Shown: positions 1 to 13,000, numbered from the stretch's first letter. The stretch: 64,000 nucleotides of DNA from Maritalea mobilis (GCF_019800885.1 NZ_JAHVKE010000001.1:1550001-1614000); one strand, 5' to 3'. Notes: a model not told the origin generated them from the letters alone. Made by a program: numbers and translations.

Positions 1-690
1 AGCGTCCAGAAACAGCTCGATCGCATGGGCTTGCCCGACGACACCTGGGACGTGATCGCCAGCTCGGGCGACAGCGCGCGGCTGGCCATGTGGCAGGGTG
101 CGGTCGGCGAAAAGGTCTATTTCATCGGCGAAGATCACGACCAGAGTTTCTTCAAACCGATGGACCTGGCCGAAGACGCGGTCGATATCCAACGGGTGCC
201 CCTGTCCGAGGCCGAGGGCATCGTCTGCACCGGCCCGTTCGACCCCCATGCCGACCCGTCGGTGATGCGGCCCGAATTCCTGCTCGCCAAGACAAGGGGG
301 CTGAAGCTTCTCTGCGCCAACCCCGACATCGTCGTGGATCGCGGCGAGACGCGCGAATGGTGCGCCGGCGCACTGGCCCGGCTCTATACCGAGATGGGCG
401 GCGAAAGCCTCTATTTCGGCAAGCCGCATCCGCCGATCTACGACCTTGCCCGCCGCCGCTTGCAGCAGATCGGCCGCCCCGTCCCGGACGAACGCATCCT
501 TGCCATCGGCGACGGCATCCGCACCGACATCCAGGGCGGTATGGGCGAAGGGATCGACACGCTATTCGTCACCGGGGGCCTCGCCCGCGCGGAAACCGGC
601 ACCGAGCGTCAGCCAGACCCCGCCATACTGGAGGCCTACCTGGCCGAGGCCCAGCTTTCGACGACCTACGCCATCGGTATGTTCCGCTGA
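1..690 (+). CDS. HAD-superfamily class IIA hydrolase, TIGR01459-like (5' partial)
   Basis: The reading frame is open from the first base, so the gene begins upstream and about 229 C-terminal residues are visible. The tail has the class IIA HAD signature: a KPHPPIYDLA segment (Lys of motif III) followed by AIGDGIRTDIQGG (Asp pair of motif IV, Mg binding). The N-terminal DxD nucleophile motif lies outside the window. The family hydrolyses small phosphorylated compounds; the substrate of this clade is not established. A MaoC gene follows on the same strand after about 130 bp, so co-transcription is not evident. The family call is good, the substrate unknown. Confidence 0.85.
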   Translation, partial: SVQKQLDRMGLPDDTWDVIASSGDSARLAMWQGAVGEKVYFIGEDHDQSFFKPMDLAEDAVDIQRVPLSEAEGIVCTGPFDPHADPSVMRPEFLLAKTRGLKLLCANPDIVVDRGETREWCAGALARLYTEMGGESLYFGKPHPPIYDLARRRLQQIGRPVPDERILAIGDGIRTDIQGGMGEGIDTLFVTGGLARAETGTERQPDPAILEAYLAEAQLSTTYAIGMFR

Positions 691-820
691 GCGAAGCGAT
701 CTTGCGCGCAACATAATTGCGGTTGCGGAGCGGTAATTTGGCATTTTCTTACTTTCCGCATTGCAGAATCCCGCTCGTTTGCCGTATGACAGCGCCATGA
801 CGGCGAAGGAGACGGTAGAC

Positions 821-1264
821 ATGCTGGACAACATGCCTCGCGGCACCATCGTGATCGAAGATCTCGAGATCGGGATGGTTCGCACCCTGACCAAGGTGGT
901 CACGGACCGGGACATCGAGCTTTTTGCCGAGGTGTCGACCGACAGGAACCCTGTGCATCTCGATGATGATTACGCGCAGGACACCATCTTCGAAGGCCGC
1001 ATCGCGCACGGCATGCTGACCGCTGGCCTGATCTCGGCCGTGATCGGGGAACAACTCCCCGGCCATGGCACGGTCTACCTCGGGCAGACCCTGAAATTCA
1101 TGGCGCCCGTGCGTCCCGGCGACCTTGTGACCGCCGAGGTCGAAGTGCTGGAAATCGACTATTCCAAGCGCCGGGTGAAACTCGCCACCCATTGCCGTGT
1201 CGGCGAAACCGTCGTCGTCAAGGGGGAGGCCAACGTGCTCGCCCCGTCCGGCAAGTTCGACTGA
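821..1264 (+). CDS. MaoC family (R)-specific enoyl-CoA hydratase-like protein
   Basis: A 147-residue single hot-dog fold protein. The hydratase 2 motif is present: Asp41 in STDRNPVH with His46, followed by FEGRIAHGML. The family hydrates trans-2-enoyl-CoA to (R)-3-hydroxyacyl-CoA, linking beta-oxidation to polyester or fatty acid pools in the cytoplasm. The ATG at 821 is chosen over in-frame upstream codons (for example 797) because AAGGAG at 806-811 lies 9 nt before it. It stands alone, 50 bp before ribF. The exact acyl substrate cannot be read from sequence. Confidence 0.85.
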   Translation: MLDNMPRGTIVIEDLEIGMVRTLTKVVTDRDIELFAEVSTDRNPVHLDDDYAQDTIFEGRIAHGMLTAGLISAVIGEQLPGHGTVYLGQTLKFMAPVRPGDLVTAEVEVLEIDYSKRRVKLATHCRVGETVVVKGEANVLAPSGKFD

Positions 1265-1313
1265 CGCCAAGCCCCCGCTTGCCCTCGGATCGCGTGGCCG
1301 CTAAGCCCGCCCC

Positions 1314-2240
1314 ATGCGGATCGTGCGCGATTACCAATATGTCAGACCGGAAGAGCGCGGCGCCTCGGTGGCGATCGGCAATTTCGACGGTGTGCATCTG
1401 GGCCACCAGCATGTGATCGACCTTGCGCGGCGCGATGGCGCGCCCCTGGGTGTCGTGACCTTCGAGCCGCATCCGCGCGAGTTCTTCGCCCCCGATGCCC
1501 CCCCTTTCCGCCTGATGAACGCCGAGGCACGCGCCCACCGTCTTGCCAAGCTGGGCGTCGAGGTGCTGGCCGAGCTTCCCTTCGATACGAACCTCTCGGG
1601 CCTGACCGCCGAGGAGTTCGCCCGCGACGTGCTGGCGGGTGCGCTCGGGGTCAGCCATGTCGTGATCGGCGCCGATTTCTGCTTCGGCAAGGGCCGCACC
1701 GGCACCGCCGAGATGTTGCGCGACATGGGACGCGAGATGGGGTTCGACACCACCATCGCGCCCCTCTTGCATGGGGATCTCGGCGCCGTCTCCTCCACAG
1801 CGATTCGCGAGGCGCTGTCCGAGGGCCGCCCGAGGGATGCCGCCGGAATGCTGGGTCACTGGCACCGCATTGAAGGCCCGGTGCTGCATGGCGAAAAACG
1901 CGGCCGCCAACTGGGCTATCCCACGGCGAACATGGAGCTCGACGGGCTGCACGTGCCCAAACCCGGTGTCTATGCCGTGCTGGTCGACGTTCTGTCCGGC
2001 CCCCATCAGGGCAGCTACAAGGGCGTCGCCAATCTCGGCATCCGGCCCATGTTCGAACGCGCGATGCCCAACCTCGAAAGCTTCCTTTTCGATTTCTCCG
2101 GTGACCTCTACGAACAGCACCTGTCCGTCGGCCTGGTCGAGCACCTGCGCGACGAGGCGAAATTCGATAGTCTCGACGCGCTGATCGACCAGATGAACCG
2201 CGACAGCGAACGGGCCCGCGCCGCGCTGGAGCGTGCATGA
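1314..2240 (+). CDS. ribF: bifunctional riboflavin kinase / FAD synthetase
   Basis: A 308-residue protein of normal length for RibF. It phosphorylates riboflavin to FMN and adenylylates FMN to FAD. The N-terminal nucleotidyltransferase domain has IGNFDGVHLGH (residues 21-31) and STAIREAL. The C-terminal flavokinase domain has GRQLGYPTAN near residues 197-206. Its stop overlaps the start of the next gene (ATGA), which points to translational coupling with the YcgN-like protein and the threonine aldolase. Cytosolic housekeeping enzyme. Confidence 0.96.
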   Translation: MRIVRDYQYVRPEERGASVAIGNFDGVHLGHQHVIDLARRDGAPLGVVTFEPHPREFFAPDAPPFRLMNAEARAHRLAKLGVEVLAELPFDTNLSGLTAEEFARDVLAGALGVSHVVIGADFCFGKGRTGTAEMLRDMGREMGFDTTIAPLLHGDLGAVSSTAIREALSEGRPRDAAGMLGHWHRIEGPVLHGEKRGRQLGYPTANMELDGLHVPKPGVYAVLVDVLSGPHQGSYKGVANLGIRPMFERAMPNLESFLFDFSGDLYEQHLSVGLVEHLRDEAKFDSLDALIDQMNRDSERARAALERA

Positions 2241-2683
2241 GAGACCGGTTCTGGGATCGCGTGCCGATGGAGCGCATGACGCCCGAGGAGTGGGAGGCGC
2301 TCTGCGACGGCTGCGGAAAATGCTGCCTCAACAAGCTCGAGGACGAGGATACCGGCGAGGTCGCCCTGACCCGCGTCGCCTGCCGCCTGCTCGACGACCA
2401 GACCTGCCGCTGCGGCCAGTACGAGATCCGCAAGCAACTGGTGCCCGATTGCATCCAGCTGACCCCCGGCACCATGGCCGAGGTCGCCTATTTCATGCCC
2501 GAGACCTGCGCCTACCGCCTGCTGCACGAGGGCAAGCCGCTGGCATGGTGGCATCCGCTCATCTCGGGCGATCCGGGCACGGTCCACGAGGCGGGCATCT
2601 CGATGCGCGGCATCACGGTGCCCGAGTTCGAAGTGCCCGAAGAAGACTGGGAAGATTACATTATCGAGGAGCCGGGAACATGA
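2237..2683 (+). CDS. YcgN family cysteine-cluster protein (UPF0260)
   Basis: A 148-residue protein with an N-terminal cluster Cys23, Cys26, Cys29, Cys30 (LCDGCGKCC) and further cysteines near residues 50-80 (CRLL, CRCG, DCIQL, CAY). This pattern defines the YcgN/UPF0260 zinc- or iron-binding family, whose biochemical role is not known. It starts inside the last codons of ribF and its TGA overlaps the ATG of the aldolase gene, so the three genes form a tightly coupled operon. Family assignment is firm, function open. Confidence 0.9.
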   Translation: MRDRFWDRVPMERMTPEEWEALCDGCGKCCLNKLEDEDTGEVALTRVACRLLDDQTCRCGQYEIRKQLVPDCIQLTPGTMAEVAYFMPETCAYRLLHEGKPLAWWHPLISGDPGTVHEAGISMRGITVPEFEVPEEDWEDYIIEEPGT

Positions 2684-3732
2684 TGTTCGCATCCGACAAC
2701 ACCGGGCCAGCCCATCCGAACGTGATGGAGGCCGTGACGCGCGCCAACGAGGGCTACGCGATGCCCTATGGCAATGACGCGCTGAGCGGGCTGGCCGCCG
2801 ATGCCATGCGCCGCCTCTTCGAAGCGCCCGACGCCGCGGTGCATCTGGTCGCCACCGGTACGGCGGCGAACTCGCTGGCACTCGGCGTCATGGCGAACCC
2901 GTGGGATGCCGTCTTCTGCCACCGCGTCGCCCATGTCGAAGAGGATGAATGCGGCGCGCCCGAGTTCTTCACCAACGGCGCCAAGCTGACCCTGATCGAC
3001 GGTGCCGATGGCAAGATGACCCCCGAGGCGCTGGCCCGCGCCATCGAGCATACCGGCGACAAGGGCGTGCATGGCGTCCAGCGTGGCCCGGTCACCATCA
3101 CCCAGATCACCGAGGTCGGCACCGCCTACAGCTTGGACGAGATCCGCGCCCTGACCGACGTCGCGAAATCCTTCGGCCTGAAAACCCATCTCGACGGTGC
3201 GCGTTTCGCCAATGCCTGCGCCGCGCTCGGCTGCACCCCGGCCGAGATGACGTGGAAGGCCGGCATCGACGCGGTCAGCTTCGGCGGCACCAAGAATGGC
3301 TGCCTCGGGGTCGAGGCCGTGGTGCTGTTCGATCCCGAACTGTCCTGGGAATTCCAGCTCCGCCGCAAGCGCGCCGCGCATCTGTGGTCCAAGCACCGCT
3401 ACCTCGCCGCGCAAATGCTGGCCTATGTCACCAACGATCTCTGGCTCGACACGGCCAAGGCCGCCAATGCCCGCTGCGCCGAACTGGCCGCCGCCCTGCG
3501 CGCCATCCCCGAGGCGCGGCTGCTGCATGACCCCGCCGGCAACATGATCTTCGCCGAACTGCCGCGCGGGGCCCACAAGCGCGCGATGGAGGCCGGCGCC
3601 CAGTATTATCTCTTTCCCTTCCAATCCTCGCTGGAGGGTCCGGAAGACGAATTGATTCGCTGCCGCCTCGTCACCGACTGGTCCTGCAAGGCCGAGGACG
3701 TGGCCCGGGTCATCGACCTCTGGCGCGGCTGA
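2680..3732 (+). CDS. low-specificity L-threonine aldolase (PLP-dependent)
   Basis: A 350-residue fold-type I PLP enzyme that cleaves L-threonine or L-allo-threonine to glycine and acetaldehyde. The opening FASDNTGPAHPNV, the HVEEDECGAPEFF segment, HLDGARFANA and the PLP-lysine motif GGTKNG (Lys205) are family hallmarks. Two ATGs in tandem (2680 and 2683) are possible starts; 2680 overlaps the TGA of the preceding gene. Third gene of the ribF operon. Length matches the family. A hairpin-rich spacer follows before the convergent hydrolase. Confidence 0.93.
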   Translation: MMFASDNTGPAHPNVMEAVTRANEGYAMPYGNDALSGLAADAMRRLFEAPDAAVHLVATGTAANSLALGVMANPWDAVFCHRVAHVEEDECGAPEFFTNGAKLTLIDGADGKMTPEALARAIEHTGDKGVHGVQRGPVTITQITEVGTAYSLDEIRALTDVAKSFGLKTHLDGARFANACAALGCTPAEMTWKAGIDAVSFGGTKNGCLGVEAVVLFDPELSWEFQLRRKRAAHLWSKHRYLAAQMLAYVTNDLWLDTAKAANARCAELAAALRAIPEARLLHDPAGNMIFAELPRGAHKRAMEAGAQYYLFPFQSSLEGPEDELIRCRLVTDWSCKAEDVARVIDLWRG

Positions 3733-3795
3733 CGGGATCGCACCCTCACCCGATCTTTATCCCGGAAAATATGCAGGCGCGCGGCACGCGCGTCA

Positions 3796-3828
3796 GCGCG
3801 GAACGGGGCTCGATGCCCCGTGCCGCGC
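3796..3828. terminator. long GC hairpin between convergent genes
   Basis: GCGCGG-A-ACGGGGC at 3796-3809 pairs with GCCCCGT-G-CCGCGC at 3815-3828 around a TCGAT loop: 13 base pairs with one A/G mismatch. No T-tract follows on either strand, so it is not a classical intrinsic terminator. Its place between convergent genes (ending at 3732 and 3871) fits a bidirectional terminator, an mRNA 3' stabiliser or a dispersed palindromic element. Confidence 0.4.
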
Positions 3829-3870
3829 TCGCCCGGGCGACGGCAAAGCCGGCGCAACCCCTGGGGTCGT

Positions 3871-4632
3871 TCAGGACAGAAACGCCCGGATCTCTGCGGC
3901 GACCTCTGCCGGGTGAGTGATGGGCAGCATGTGCCCTGCCCCCTCGATCACCACGCGCCTCACATCGGGCAGATCCTCGGCCAAGGCCGCCTGGATATCC
4001 GCAATCACGCGCGGAGAGCGGCGCCCCTCCAGCAACAGGGCCGGGCACCGCACCCGGCCAAGACGCGGCAGCAGTCCCGCCCGGTCGCCGCTCAACGCGG
4101 CGTCGCTGGCCGGGATCACCCAGATGCGATCGGCCATGTAGCGTTGCTGTGCCTCAGGCATGGCGTCAAACGGCACTCCTCCGCCCCAGACCTTCAGAAA
4201 CATCCGCGCCGCGCCCGCGTCATCGCCCGAGGCCATCAGCGCCGCCATCCCGGACAGGGCGCTGGAATGTTCTCTCTGGCCCGCACTGTCGCCGGCCGCT
4301 GCAAACAGCACCGGCTCGATCAGGGTAAGGGAGGCGACGCGGTCGGGCTGTTCGATCGCCAGCCGCAACGCCACCGTTGCCCCGAAACTGTGCCCGATCA
4401 GGTGGCACACCGCCTCCGGCAAGCATGCCTTCGCCTGCGCCGTCACCTGGTCATGGTAATCCTGCGCCGGGTCCCGCGTGGGCCCACGCCCATGGCCAAC
4501 AAGGTCCGGCGCGGTCATGGACAGCCGATCCGCCAGGGCGCGCGCCACCCCGTCCCACGCCCCGGCATGGGCCAGCGAACAATGCAGCGCCAGCGCGGGC
4601 TCTCCCGTTCCCCAGTGCCGAATGCCGCTCAC
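3871..4632 (-). CDS. alpha/beta hydrolase
   Basis: A 253-residue alpha/beta-hydrolase fold protein with the nucleophile elbow LIGHSFGATVAL (GxSxG) and a C-terminal GAGHMLPITHP carrying the likely catalytic His. The substrate is unknown; esterases, lactonases and C-C bond hydrolases share this outline. The start is a GTG at 4632 that overlaps the TGA of the upstream isomerase gene (GTGA), so the two are translationally coupled. The neighbour suggests a shared aromatic-compound or detoxification role, which is inference only. Confidence 0.85.
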   Translation of the reverse strand: MSGIRHWGTGEPALALHCSLAHAGAWDGVARALADRLSMTAPDLVGHGRGPTRDPAQDYHDQVTAQAKACLPEAVCHLIGHSFGATVALRLAIEQPDRVASLTLIEPVLFAAAGDSAGQREHSSALSGMAALMASGDDAGAARMFLKVWGGGVPFDAMPEAQQRYMADRIWVIPASDAALSGDRAGLLPRLGRVRCPALLLEGRRSPRVIADIQAALAEDLPDVRRVVIEGAGHMLPITHPAEVAAEIRAFLS

Positions 4633-5228
4633 AGCTTGCCAGACAGAAACAGGTCCAGATCCTCGATGCGGTCCTGCCCCCAGAACTTCTCGGTCCCGTC
4701 CACGATGTAGAACGGCGCGCCGAACACGCCTGCGTTCACGGCATCTTCAAGATTACGCGTATACTGCTCGGCGCCTTGCAACATGGCCATGCCCGCCAGC
4801 CCCCGGTCGAACCCGGCCTCGTCGAGGCAATCGGCGATCACGTCATCCTCGGCGATGTCGCGCTTGTCGCGCCAGACCGCCCCGGTGAAGGCATGCACCA
4901 GCCGCCCAAGGTCTCCGCCACCCGCCTTCTCCGCCGCGATGAAGGCGTAGGATGACGGGGCTGCGTTCACCGCGCGCAAGGGCGGATCGAGGTCGATGGC
5001 AAGGCCGTGCTTGGCAGCCTGTCGGCGCAACTCCTGCGCGCGCAGTTCCAGGCGGGCGGGGTGCCGCTCTTTCGGGGCCACGCCACCGGTGCGGGCGAAG
5101 GCGGCGATCACGTCGAAGGGACGATAGGTGATCGTCGCCCCGTGGCGCGCAGCCACCTCCTCCATCCGTGTCCCGGCCAGGTAGGTGAAGGGTGAGATCG
5201 TCGAGAAATAGTAGTCGATATGGGCCAT
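4629..5228 (-). CDS. 2-hydroxychromene-2-carboxylate isomerase family (DsbA/GST-kappa fold)
   Basis: A 199-residue thioredoxin-fold protein. The opening IDYYFSTISPFTYLAG has Ser-Pro-Phe where DsbA has CxxC, as in HCCA isomerase and GST kappa, and GVFGAPFYIVDG has the cis-Pro loop of the fold. HCCA isomerase acts with glutathione in naphthalene-type ring degradation, but many proteobacterial homologues have no proven substrate. The start at 5228 is the Met just before the conserved strand. First gene of a two-gene minus-strand unit with the alpha/beta hydrolase. Confidence 0.85.
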   Translation of the reverse strand: MAHIDYYFSTISPFTYLAGTRMEEVAARHGATITYRPFDVIAAFARTGGVAPKERHPARLELRAQELRRQAAKHGLAIDLDPPLRAVNAAPSSYAFIAAEKAGGGDLGRLVHAFTGAVWRDKRDIAEDDVIADCLDEAGFDRGLAGMAMLQGAEQYTRNLEDAVNAGVFGAPFYIVDGTEKFWGQDRIEDLDLFLSGKL

Positions 5229-5371
5229 GTGCCGCGCGCTCCCGATTTGGCTTTGCGCGCAGCCTAGGCGGGTGCTAGGGGGTGTCAACCGATCGCAGGT
5301 CGCCTGTTGGGGGGCGGCGGCGTGCGTCCGGCCTCGAACACAAAGGGACAGACCAAGGGACCGCTGCCGCC

Positions 5372-6400
5372 ATGCCTTCGACCGAACCCAAGCTCATTTC
5401 CGGAAACGCCAACCGGCCCCTGGCCGAAGCGATCGCGCGCCGCATGTCCATGCATCGCGGCATGCAGGTGGGCCTTGTCGACGCCCGCGTCGAACGCTTC
5501 AACGACCAGGAGATCTTCGTAGAGGTCTACGAGAACGTCCGTGGCGAAGACATGTTCATCATCCAGCCGACCTCGAAACCGGCGAATGACAACCTGATGG
5601 AACTCCTGATCATGGCCGATGCGCTGCGCCGCTCCTCGGCTGCGCGCGTCACAGCCGTGATCCCCTATTTCGGCTACGCCCGGCAGGATCGCCGCACCAA
5701 GGCGCGCACGCCCATTTCGGCCAAGCTGGTGTCGAACCTCATCACCCATGGCGGGGTCGAGCGGGTCCTGACGATGGACCTGCACGCCGCCCAGATCCAG
5801 GGTTTCTTCGACATCCCCGTCGACAACCTCTATGCCAGCCCGATTTTCGCGCTCGACATCCTGCACCAGATGGACGGCGACATGTCCGACGTGATGGTCA
5901 TTTCGCCCGACGTCGGCGGCGTGAGCCGCGCGCGTGAACTGGCGACCCGGATCGGCGCGCCCCTCGCCATCGTGGACAAGCGCCGGGAAAAGGCCGGTGA
6001 AGTCGCGGGCATGACCGTGATCGGCGACGTGACCGATAAGAAATGCATCATCGTTGACGACATCTGCGACACCGCCGGCACGCTCTGCAAAGCCGCCGAC
6101 GTGCTGATGGAAGCTGGCGCGACCGAGGTGCACGCCTATACCACGCATGGCGTTCTGTCGGGTCCGGCGGTCGATCGCATCTCGAAATCGGTGCTGAAAT
6201 CCATGGTCATCACCGACACGATCGAAGCGCCCGAGCCGGTCAAGACCTGCGCGAATATCCGCATCGTGCCCACCGCGCCGATGCTGGCGCAGGCCATCGT
6301 GAACATCTGGTCGGGCACCAGCGTCTCGTCGCTGTTCGATACCGCCAGCCTTGTGCCGATTTACGAGGGTCTCTACCCGCGGGGCATGTGGGGGCGCTGA
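5372..6400 (+). CDS. prs: ribose-phosphate pyrophosphokinase (PRPP synthetase)
   Basis: A 342-residue enzyme making PRPP from ribose 5-phosphate and ATP, the entry to purine, pyrimidine, His, Trp and NAD synthesis. Signatures: [12 protein letters not shown] with Asp136 and His138, [15 protein letters not shown], and the PRPP loop [12 protein letters not shown] near residues 225-236. The frame is open upstream to 5282, but the ATG at 5372, with AAGGGA 11 nt before it, gives the family N-terminus ([16 protein letters not shown]). Single gene, convergent with the lectin gene. Confidence 0.96.
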   Translation: MPSTEPKLISGNANRPLAEAIARRMSMHRGMQVGLVDARVERFNDQEIFVEVYENVRGEDMFIIQPTSKPANDNLMELLIMADALRRSSAARVTAVIPYFGYARQDRRTKARTPISAKLVSNLITHGGVERVLTMDLHAAQIQGFFDIPVDNLYASPIFALDILHQMDGDMSDVMVISPDVGGVSRARELATRIGAPLAIVDKRREKAGEVAGMTVIGDVTDKKCIIVDDICDTAGTLCKAADVLMEAGATEVHAYTTHGVLSGPAVDRISKSVLKSMVITDTIEAPEPVKTCANIRIVPTAPMLAQAIVNIWSGTSVSSLFDTASLVPIYEGLYPRGMWGR

Positions 6401-6418
6401 GCGCGCGGCTCTACCGCG

Positions 6419-6769
6419 TCACTCGACATCCCAGACCTCGTCATCGGAAAGCTCGCCGATGGCCAGCCAATCGGCGCGCACGCGTGCGATGCGGCTGTCG
6501 CCCCATGTGCGGAACACCAGATCGAACCCTTCGGGCGTGATGTTCTCGGCGCGCAGGTCGGCGCGCTGGTTCATCTGGCCTTCGGTGTCCCACATGCCCA
6601 TCGCGACATGCACGACAGGCGGCGTTCTGAAAGTGTCGTCGAACCGGATGCCGATACGCGCCTCACGCGGGCCTTCGCCGGACCACATCGGCCCATCATG
6701 TTCGAAGTCGCTGAACATGATCTTTGAACCCTGTTCAAGGCCCACAAGATGGCTTTTGAGGCGTTTCAT
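6419..6769 (-). CDS. H-type lectin domain protein
   Basis: A 116-residue protein, essentially one H-type lectin domain: FDDTFRTPPVVHVAMGMWDT, then ITPEGFDLVFRTWGDSRIARV and a closing tryptophan. H-type lectins (first known from snail agglutinin) form six-stranded antiparallel beta sandwiches and bind GalNAc-type sugars; the role of cytoplasmic bacterial copies without a signal peptide, like this one, is unknown. The start at 6769 is the Met before KRLKSHLVGLEQG; the frame opens further up to 6832. It lies just downstream of the ATP synthase operon but beyond its terminator. Confidence 0.75.
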   Translation of the reverse strand: MKRLKSHLVGLEQGSKIMFSDFEHDGPMWSGEGPREARIGIRFDDTFRTPPVVHVAMGMWDTEGQMNQRADLRAENITPEGFDLVFRTWGDSRIARVRADWLAIGELSDDEVWDVE

Positions 6770-6862
6770 GACCGGTGCGACTCCTCCCCCATCGGCACAG
6801 AGAACACGATTCCGCGGACAGGATTTGGGCAAAACCTAGTGTTTTCGCGGGCCGGAACAAAG

Positions 6863-6892
6863 AAAAACCCCGCCCACGATGCGTGGACGGGG
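6863..6892 (-). terminator. intrinsic terminator of the ATP synthase operon
   Basis: Read on the minus strand, CCCCGTCCAC, a 5-nt loop and GTGGGCGGGG form a 10-bp stem with one G-U pair, followed directly by five T residues. It lies 23 bp past the atpC stop and upstream of the lectin gene, so it should separate the two transcription units. Confidence 0.85.
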
Positions 6893-6914
6893 TCCTTCAA
6901 ATCATGTCGCGCGA

Positions 6915-7331
6915 TCACGCGTTGATGTGATCGCCCAAGGCCACCATGTCCGACAAAAGCTTGGCCGCGTCGTCGACGGGGCCGGGCTCGTTCTGGAAGG
7001 TGTCCTTCGCCTTTTCATGGGCCGCGCGGAACTCTTCCACGAGGCTTTCATGCGTTTCGCGATCCAGCTCACCCTTCGGCAGGGCGCGTTCGGCCAGCAC
7101 CGTGACGGCCGTGCCCGAGATGTCGGCGAACCCGCCCAGCACGATGTATTCATCGGTGCCCGAAGCATGGGTCACGGACAGCACGCCGGGACGCAGCGTG
7201 GTGATGGTCGGTGCATGATCGGCCATCGCGGTCATGTCGCCGTCAGCGCCCGGGATGCGCACCTCGGAGGCCTCGACGGACGCAAGGCGCCGCTCCGGGC
7301 TGACGAGATCGAATTGCATCATCTCTGCCAT
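6915..7331 (-). CDS. atpC: F0F1 ATP synthase subunit epsilon
   Basis: A 138-residue epsilon subunit, part of the central stalk and a brake on ATP hydrolysis. The N-terminal beta-sandwich is clear ([42 protein letters not shown]); the C-terminal helical hairpin is mostly replaced by an acidic alpha-helical tail. Last gene of the five-gene F1 operon, 63 bp after atpD and followed by a strong terminator. Length is normal for the group. Confidence 0.95.
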   Translation of the reverse strand: MAEMMQFDLVSPERRLASVEASEVRIPGADGDMTAMADHAPTITTLRPGVLSVTHASGTDEYIVLGGFADISGTAVTVLAERALPKGELDRETHESLVEEFRAAHEKAKDTFQNEPGPVDDAAKLLSDMVALGDHINA

Positions 7332-7394
7332 GATGTCCTCCGTTCAGGACCCGTTGACGCGGGGACGCGGCAGGCGCCCCCGCACGGGGTTTGA

Positions 7395-9720
<2,326 letters not shown>

Positions 9721-9750
9721 GTGCCTTTACCTCTCTCGATCGGTTCCGGA

Positions 9751-11289
<1,539 letters not shown>

Positions 11290-11850
11290 TTATCCGACCT
11301 CTTTCATGCTGTTCTGGAGGGTGTTGAGCTTCGAACGGATCGACGTGTCGATCATTTTCGAGCCCACCTTGACGACAAGACCGCCAATGAGGCTTTCATC
11401 GACGGTCGTATTCAGTTTCACATCGCGCCCGACGGTTGCCGACAGCGACTTCTGGAGCTTGTCCGACTGCGCCTTGGTCAGCGCCTTGGCCGACACCACG
11501 TCCGCGGTGATCTCGCCCTTGTGCTCGGCGATCTTCTCGCGCAGCGCGGCCAACAGCGCCGGCAGAACGAAGAGACGGCGCTTTTCGGCCATCAGCTTGA
11601 GCGTGTTGCCCGCGATGGGTCCGAGCGACATGGCCTCGACCAGTTTGGCGATGGCCGCCCCGGTTTCGTCGCGCCCATAGACGGGCGAGGCGATCAGGTC
11701 ACGCAGATCGGCGCTTTCGGCCAGTGCCGCATCCAGCGCGTCCACATCGGCCTCGAGCTTGTCGAGGGATCCGCCTTCGTCGGCGAGTTCGAACATCGCG
11801 GTCGCATAGCGCGCGGCAATGCCGGTCGAGATCGAAGCTGGTTCGCTCAC
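11290..11850 (-). CDS. atpH: F0F1 ATP synthase subunit delta
   Basis: A 186-residue delta (OSCP) subunit joining F1 to the peripheral stalk. The helical N-domain begins [22 protein letters not shown]; the C-terminal part has [21 protein letters not shown], typical of the family. I place the start at the GTG at 11850 rather than the GTG at 11856: it gives the usual N-terminus and has an AAAGGG-type ribosome site about 5 nt before it. First gene of the F1 operon; the F0 genes are not in the window, as is usual in alphaproteobacteria. Confidence 0.93.
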   Translation of the reverse strand: MSEPASISTGIAARYATAMFELADEGGSLDKLEADVDALDAALAESADLRDLIASPVYGRDETGAAIAKLVEAMSLGPIAGNTLKLMAEKRRLFVLPALLAALREKIAEHKGEITADVVSAKALTKAQSDKLQKSLSATVGRDVKLNTTVDESLIGGLVVKVGSKMIDTSIRSKLNTLQNSMKEVG

Positions 11851-12319
11851 GTCCACCCTTTCACATGGTTGGCCCGGTCGGTGCAGGCAGCACCCCCAGG
11901 CGAGTTCGCGTGGCAGACGTGGCGGTCCGCCGTTTCCCCTTAAATCGCGGTGGATGTAGCAGAGCGTTCCTCATGCTGCAACAGCCACGCGGCACCGGCA
12001 GAAAAACGGAAATTTTAACCTTTTCATGGGGTTACGAAAGAACAGCCGCGATGCGACGGTTTGAAGCCTCAAAAAACTGCGCTTTGATCGCGCCCGGCTC
12101 CACGATTCTGAGCGAATTGTTAGCGCCAGCACCGGCAAGCGGACTGCATCGGCACGCTCCGAACACGCCGGAACAGGGAAACTTGTCCCCTCGGTCGAGA
12201 GGCGCATTGCCCAAAGAATGCCTTTTTCTCGGCAGAAACAATCCGTTTCCGGCTATGAAGTTGCCTTGATCGCAATGGAAACAATGCATTGGGCAACGAA
12301 CAGGCAAAGACGACCCTAC
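11851..12319. other. intergenic region between atpH and the gene at 12320
   Basis: About 470 bp without a convincing gene, separating two divergent genes; it must hold the ATP synthase promoter and that of the neighbour. The middle (about 12000-12120) is clearly more AT-rich than the flanks. TTGCCCAA at 12209-12216 is repeated inverted as TTGGGCAA at 12290-12297. No promoter could be defined with confidence. Confidence 0.5.
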
Positions 12320-12991
12320 ATGCTATCCTATCTTTCCGTCTTGGCGCTTTTGGGAACGGCCGGCTGGCTGTTCATGGGTGCGTTCGACACGTCGGACGAG
12401 ACCTCGGATCATGGCCGCGACGGATACGACCCCGATGATCCCGACGCGCCGGAGCACGGCGGAGACCTGCTGTCGATGGCGTCCGTGCAGCAAGACATCG
12501 TGGATTTCATCGAAACCCATGGCGAAATCGGCGACGCCGTGGTCTCGCTCCAATTGCAGGACGACGAAACGGAGGACGAGGACTGGCCGCAGACCGAAAC
12601 GGCAAACGGCTTCCGGATGTCCTTGCCGCCGGATGCGCAACTCGACCTGAATATCGAGGACGACGTCGCGGGCCAGGTCTTGCAGGTGGCCGCCAAGTAC
12701 GACGCCGCAAGCGGGGCCGAGGACGGGCGCACCGACACCGTCTTCTCGCTGAACTTCTATCTTGCCCCGGGTGACCTCCCCGAAGATGGCGACGACTTCC
12801 GCGGGACCGAAGCCGACCTGATCGAGCGATACGGCCTGGAGAAGCTGGGCGAACTGGCCATGGGGCGGTTCACCACGGAACCCGCCGACGATGGCGACGG
12901 CCTGATCATGACGGAATACTCGCGCCAGACCGAAGAGCCCGAGATTCTCTGCAACCGCCCGATCACCTCCATCGAGGCCACTTTCGTCTGA
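12320..12991 (+). CDS. membrane-anchored acidic protein of unknown function
   Basis: Not recognised. The frame opens further upstream, but the ATG at 12320 gives a hydrophobic N-terminal segment (YLSVLALLGTAGWLFMGAF) that looks like a signal anchor, followed by a very acidic linker rich in Asp (DGYDPDDPDAPEHGGD). The remaining residues to 223 are soluble and acidic, with predicted strands and no motif I can name. It stands alone, convergent with the methyltransferase gene 9 bp away and upstream of none. Codon use matches its neighbours. Confidence 0.65.
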   Translation: MLSYLSVLALLGTAGWLFMGAFDTSDETSDHGRDGYDPDDPDAPEHGGDLLSMASVQQDIVDFIETHGEIGDAVVSLQLQDDETEDEDWPQTETANGFRMSLPPDAQLDLNIEDDVAGQVLQVAAKYDAASGAEDGRTDTVFSLNFYLAPGDLPEDGDDFRGTEADLIERYGLEKLGELAMGRFTTEPADDGDGLIMTEYSRQTEEPEILCNRPITSIEATFV

Positions 12992-13000
12992 CGCGCGGGC

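Noticed and set aside
12015-12020. TTAACC as a CtrA half-site (also near 14790 and 59126)
   Set aside because: Single six-base matches without the second half at the proper distance; such hits are expected by chance.
12032-12307. 91-codon minus-strand frame between atpH and the gene at 12320
   Set aside because: No ribosome site, no recognisable product, and it would fill the region that must hold promoters for both neighbours.
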